The notes under the pieces are model-generated. The model saw nothing but the letters and a program-made list of their open reading frames with translations. It had not been told where the DNA came from and did not search any database. Below, in pieces: positions 59,229 through 64,000 of a stretch of DNA of 64,000 nucleotides. The DNA is taken from contig NC_064046.1 in NCBI RefSeq assembly GCF_932526225.1, positions 1,798,001 through 1,862,000 of the forward strand, in the 5' to 3' direction. The DNA is from Nematostella vectensis (Eukaryota; Cnidaria; Anthozoa; Actiniaria; Edwardsiidae). Numbering within the stretch: the stretch's first letter is position 1; each line of letters opens with the position of its first letter. The position numbers and the translations under genes are program-made.

Positions 59229-61003
59229 TAGGCGCACGTGCTCGCGGCCACGAAAGGCATACGAGTTTTATACAAGCAACTTCCGAGAATCTTACGAGCT
59301 TCCGATATACTTACGAGCGTAGGGTACGAAGGGCTGCAAAGAGTATCCTCAATAAAGAATTCAACAATCTACACACATCTGCACAGCGCTTTACATCGTG
59401 GACACGGATAGTACCCAAGAAGTGCACGAACTGTCTATGAAGGACCCGAACATTTCCCGAGGAATAGCCGATGGAGGCAAGCTTTATCATGATTGACACT
59501 TATTGAGCCTTTATAACGTTTATGCAAATGTCTGTCATAGAGATAAGGTGTTAGATTATGCAAAGCCAGATCAATACTGATGACCTCATATTCCTACGCG
59601 AAAACGACATAATATATATGTACAGCATTCGGCTTTTAATTCTCATCGCTATTATTCCTGTAACTAAGATTGCTGAACTATTTTATGCTACGATTGTAGT
59701 CGATAGGGACACAGTCGGTACCACTGTAGAGGCGTGAAGGCTAGGGTACAGTACCTCTTTAGAGTTAACTGTATTCAGTTGGTTCCTTTTTGGAAATACA
59801 TACACTTACAAAGGAGGCCTTAAATTGCGATCACTGGCCACTAATACCATACCAGGGAGAGGGGGGGGATAGAATAGTGTTTATAAATGATAAACGATAA
59901 ATATATTGTATTTGTGAGTGTTGTTGAAATTCATCTGTGTTGTAACAGCGTTTTGTAGTACTAGGCCATTAAGGTGTTTATATGAATAAAAAAATTTGTA
60001 TTTATTAGTTGTAGGGGTGTAGGTTTTTATGTGGTTCAAAACAGGCTTGATACTGCAACAGCCTCGGAAACATAATTTGCTATTTCTGCAACCAAAAGGA
60101 ATTCGGACTTAATTGACTTAATTGGTCAAAACTCCATCTACAGTGATTATTCTTGGATAATAAGCAACTTGTGCACTCCAATCTCAATAGTCCAGAATTA
60201 TTTGTAGAAGAGTAAATTCCAAGATAATAAAGGGACAATATGTGATAGTTTTAATAAATTAAGTATTCTTTTAAATGAGACTGAAGCAAATTCTGGATGA
60301 TTGAGATATACGTGTAACAAGTTATATATTTTTTGAGTCGCATACACACATCGTTTGTCACTTGTAAACACATTGTTCATTGTGGAAAAAAGGCACGGTC
60401 ATGTGTGTAATTCAGTCCTTATCATTAAGCGCTGCCGAGCAGCTAGGAGCTCCGTTTAGTGGATTAAATGCCTTTTATAGAAATACATGGTAGTGATTGT
60501 TGTAAAAATATAATTCGAGGTTTGCTACGGTCCAGCCCTTGAAACATACAGACCTTACTACCACTCACTTTAGTGAGCAAGTGGTATACAGCATCCATAG
60601 CACAGAGTGGGAATCATTTCACTACCTCGGTATCCATGAACATCGTCACTAATTCTCCCTCTCCCCGGTTTAAAATGCCATTCACGCGTTTAAATCAATC
60701 ATTGCTTTGTTGGAAACTCAATTGTCAAATTATGTATTCTGCATAGGCCCCACACTCCTGTTTCTAGGTCGCCATTTTTCTTATCGGGTCCTCTTATAGC
60801 GTGACTACGTCACTGCGAGACCCTGAAACAGGGTAATTTTATTTCTTCAATTTCAAAAGTATATTATCCGTTTTCAAACTATGAAACATTATACATCCAG
60901 TTTGAAGTTACTTAGCTTCAAAGATCGAAGGATCTGATCAGGTATAATTTTTGCGTGACGTGACAAAGTCCGATGCATATCCCATGATGCAATTTGCTCG
61001 GTT
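59229..61003. other. Intergenic interval between TAF4 and the riboflavin transporter
   Basis: TAF4 3' UTR with possible poly(A) signals at 59350 and 59985, then about 1 kb with no exon seen. Confidence 0.6.
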
Positions 61004-61010
61004 TATAAAA
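61004..61010 (+). promoter_or_regulatory. TATA-like box of the riboflavin transporter gene
   Basis: TATAAAA 150 bases before the ATG at 61154. The position allows a leader of about 120 bases. Confidence 0.4.
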
Positions 61011-61153
61011 TTCACATGCACGCTAAAGTTTATTATATAACCATAACCCCATTCACTTCTCGCATCGTTGCATCAGAAACGATTTCTTAGCTATTTCATA
61101 TAAACTGAACTGTACATAATTGTACAAGAAAAGTCAGACGATATAAGGACGCT

Positions 61154-64000
61154 ATGGAAAGGTTAAAAATGCGTTTAAAGTCCGCTTGGAAGGGGATTTC
61201 CATGGCCACGTATTTTCTAGTGATGATGTTTGGCATCGGAGCTTGGATAGCTGTCAATGGTCTCTGGGTTGAACTGCCGATAATCGTCCAAGAAATACCC
61301 GAAAGCTGGTCTTTGCCGTCTTATCTAACTGTGATTATCCAACTGGCGAACATTGGCCCGCTTGCTTTCACGCTTGGGAACAAGTTTCTGCCACGATTTG
61401 TGAAAGAAATACCGGTTACGTATGCCCTCGTGGTTATTGGTGTTCTTGCCAGTGCATTACTTGCTCATTTCTGGAAAGAAACCATCTATATCGCCGGTGC
61501 CGATCGCAGCGCGGCGCTTCTTATCCTTGCTTTCTTCCTATCGATGGTGGATTGCACATCTTCCGTGGCATTCATCCCCTACATGTCCAGATTTCCTATG
61601 GTGTACCTTAGTCCATATTTTCTCGGGGAAGGGCTCAGTGGCCTTTTACCCAGTTTAGTAGCGTTAGCACAGGGCGTAGGAGAGGGTGCTTCGAATGAGA
61701 GATGTGTCGCCCAGCCGGTGTATAACTCCTCGTCAAACTCAACCTCTGGTAGCTGGGGCCCTGGACCAAGGTTTACCCCAAAAGTCTTTTTCTGGTTCTT
61801 GAGTGCTATGATGGCTTGTTGTGGTTTAGCTTTCCTGGCTTTGAATACTCTTCAAGTGACCAAGAAGCAGCAAGTGAAGGAACGGGAATATGATGTGACT
61901 ACAAGCGACATGCATGAACTCCAAGAGATATCCAAAACCGAAGCACAATCAACATCTGATATACAAGTCACAGACAACATTTTAACCACTCGTCAAAATG
62001 TATTCCTACTTGTTATCCTGGCAATCGTTAATGGTCTTAGTAATGGTATTATTCCAGCCATACAGTCCTACGCTTGTATACCATATAGCTACTACATCTA
62101 CCACCTAACACTGACATTGTCGAACATTGCTAACCCCATAACCTGTTTGATGTTCCCTCTTCTGCGTGTGAAGTCCATCCCTGTGATTACTTTCCTCTGT
62201 GGTGTGTACTGCGTGATGTGCACTTATATCATCATAATTGCATCACAGAGTCCTGACGTCTTGCTAAGGTGTGGTGATACAGGAGCTGCTCTGATAGTAA
62301 GTATATCTATGACTTTAATATTTTTAAAAATGATAAAAGTACAAGATGTCTTCACTTCAGAGTATTGATAATTGGATCCCAAGTCTATAAACAAAACGAA
62401 ATTTTAGGGTGATGGTAATGCCACAATACTGTAAATTTGGTCTACAGTAGTTGTTAAAAAAGGCTTTTTATTATGCTTTTTATTTTTCCCAAATCAGTCA
62501 GTCTTAATTTCTTACATATATTTGTCGCACCTATTTCAATCTCAAACATGTTTACAACTGTGTGCATTTTCTTGGGTAGACTTTCTCACCCACACCTTAG
62601 TAACTACATGACACTTTGTCAGAATCTGCTTCTCAGCTGTCCCAGATGGATGACATTTTTAAGAGATCTAACCCCCTGTGGGAGGTGTTTATAGCAGATG
62701 TTATCAAAGGGTAGTCTCCTTATTCTCTGTAGGATTGCTCCCTGTTATCAATAAGCCTCTATCCCTAGTATTTTGCTGTGTTGGGTGTTAGAGAAAAGAG
62801 GTCTTTGCTAGCAGGGAATAGGATGTACCATTTTAGTAAGTGATGAAGTGCAGTAGATGAAACTTGGGCTAAATAAATCCATTTAGACTTCGATTTATGG
62901 TAGGGGTTATAATTTTATTGCACGGATAGCTTAGAGTAAAGTGCCACAGTTCCCACGTATTCCAGCTGTAAGAACAGATTTTTTAAAAACATTTAAAACA
63001 ATTTGAGTGAGCAGTCAAAAATTGGCTATGGTTTATTTTAAAAGGTATGAATAGAGGCATTAAACTGTAATTATCTGCTTACCAATTTTAAGGGTAACCT
63101 GATTTAAGATTCAAAATTTACAGATACATCACATTAAGCCCTAAAATTATATGGCAAAACAACTGTTTATTTTTTTCATAGCTTGAACCTTCAAAGGTTT
63201 TTACCAAAGAAATAACTGTAGGTGTCAAATCTTTTAGTAACAATATTTTTGGCCAAGCATTGCTCAAATCTCTTAAATAACCTGGGCAAAAGAAACTTTA
63301 TTGTTATTTGTATTTACTAAAGTCTTTAAAGCTCTGATTGCCTTTAGTTAGAAAACTGTAAAAGGTTACAATGTTAAACCTCTATGAGGGAATATTAATT
63401 GATTGATTTACCTAGAGACCCCATTTCTGAATCCCCATTTTGGTTTCTCTTACCAATTTTACCAAAGGGAAAAAACTTTTCCAAGTTCCCAGTGATTTTT
63501 GTTTACAAAAAAAATGACTGACACTTAAGACACTTTTCTCACAAAATGTTAAGACTTCTTGGCATTTCTCAAGTCTGTCAGAATCAATACATCCAGAAAA
63601 GAGAAGAAAATATTTTCTTTTTCACTACATGTTGGCAAGTTGACATAAAAAAATGTGACAATGAAAAACAATGTAAATGCTTATTCTGTCGAGAAACACG
63701 AAAATATTTCTCTTTTTTTAACATATCTAAAGACTGCTCGTTGCTTAGACAAAGAAATGAAATGCATATACATATTTCTCTTACAAACTCTTAACCTGCG
63801 TCTACTCATCTTCTTTTCACTCTTTAGGTAGTTATCAGTGTGTCATCCGTTGCCATGGTAACCTACTGTAAGGTGGCTATCAGTTCACTGATGCGCAATC
63901 AGGGTCGCAAGAAGTTGCTTTGGTTTGGTATTAGCACTCAACTGGGTTCCTGCATCGGGGCACTGTCCATCTTTGCTCCTGTAAATGTCTATTACATGTT
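61154..64000 (+). CDS. Riboflavin transporter, SLC52A/RFVT family, 3' end outside window
   Basis: Exon 1 is 61154-62296 (381 codons, donor GTAAGT); exon 2 starts at 63828 (acceptor CTTTAG, phase 0) and runs off the window. Seen: the family signature GIGAWIAVNGLWVELPI near residue 26 with PESWSLPSYL after it; about ten membrane helices in exon 1 (TYALVVIGVLASALLAHF, LLILAFFLSMVDCTSS); FIPYMSRFPMVYLSPYFLGE; a Ser/Asn-rich outer loop with N-x-S/T sites and a conserved Cys; a hydrophilic inner loop of about 45 residues (KKQQVKEREYDVTTSDMHEL); and exon 2 with LLWFGISTQLGSCIGALSIF. Known: SLC52 proteins carry vitamin B2 across the plasma membrane and are 440-470 residues long with 11 helices, so only a short C-terminal piece is missing. 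The frame reading on past 62296 to a stop at 62368 is intron. Confidence 0.92.
62773..62819. mobile_element. Fragment of the inner fold-back element arm
   Basis: GAGAAAAGAGGTCTTTGCTA and GCAGGGAA match the arm at 29330-29362. It lies in the riboflavin transporter intron. Confidence 0.6.

Noticed and set aside
62297..62368. C-terminal extension of riboflavin transporter exon 1
   Set aside because: Follows a GTAAGT donor, and the family-like sequence resumes at 63828, so this is intron read-through.

Overview
The window looks like nuclear DNA from an invertebrate animal, most likely an anthozoan cnidarian such as Nematostella. It has intron-rich genes with GT-AG and a few GC-AG introns, metazoan-only families (TAF4, iodothyronine deiodinase, CUT-class homeobox, riboflavin transporter), many short inverted-repeat transposons, a tRNA-derived SINE and long microsatellites. 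The species call is inference from content, not from a search.

Layout, left to right. 0.1-0.7 kb: triplet microsatellite. 0.85-2.65 kb (-): single-exon secreted protein with four C1q/TNF-like repeats. 5.0-5.3 kb (+): an orphan exon-like reading frame. 6.05-10.42 kb (-): tandem pair of CUT-class homeobox genes, the downstream copy lacking half its CUT domain. 12.5-14.8 kb (+): two-exon deiodinase with Cys in place of selenocysteine and a MITE in its intron. 15.4-30.9 kb (+): a gene of about 36 exons that reads in phase as coiled coil, ubiquitin-specific protease with UBL and RING-like inserts, then ankyrin repeats. Its introns hold SINEs, MITEs, a microsatellite grown from a duplicated exon and a nested fold-back transposon. 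31.6-36.1 kb (-) and 37.5-40.6 kb (+): two unrecognised coiled-coil genes, head to head. 41.0-43.4 kb (-): a three-exon gene I do not recognise. 43.4-49.0 kb: mostly non-coding, with mobile-element remnants. 49.0-59.0 kb (+): TAF4, 11 exons, whose second intron carries a Penelope-like retroelement fragment with a hammerhead ribozyme. 61.15 kb to the end (+): SLC52-type riboflavin transporter, cut by the window edge.

The genes do not form one pathway; they are ordinary neighbours on a chromosome. The exon models for the USP, TAF4, deiodinase, homeobox, coiled-coil and three-exon genes were built by hand from splice sites and keep phase throughout. Best leads: the USP-RING-ankyrin fusion, the Cys deiodinase that has also lost the neighbouring Cys, the ribozyme-bearing Penelope fragment, the SINE that resembles intron-containing tRNA-Ile(UAU), and the exon-born microsatellite.
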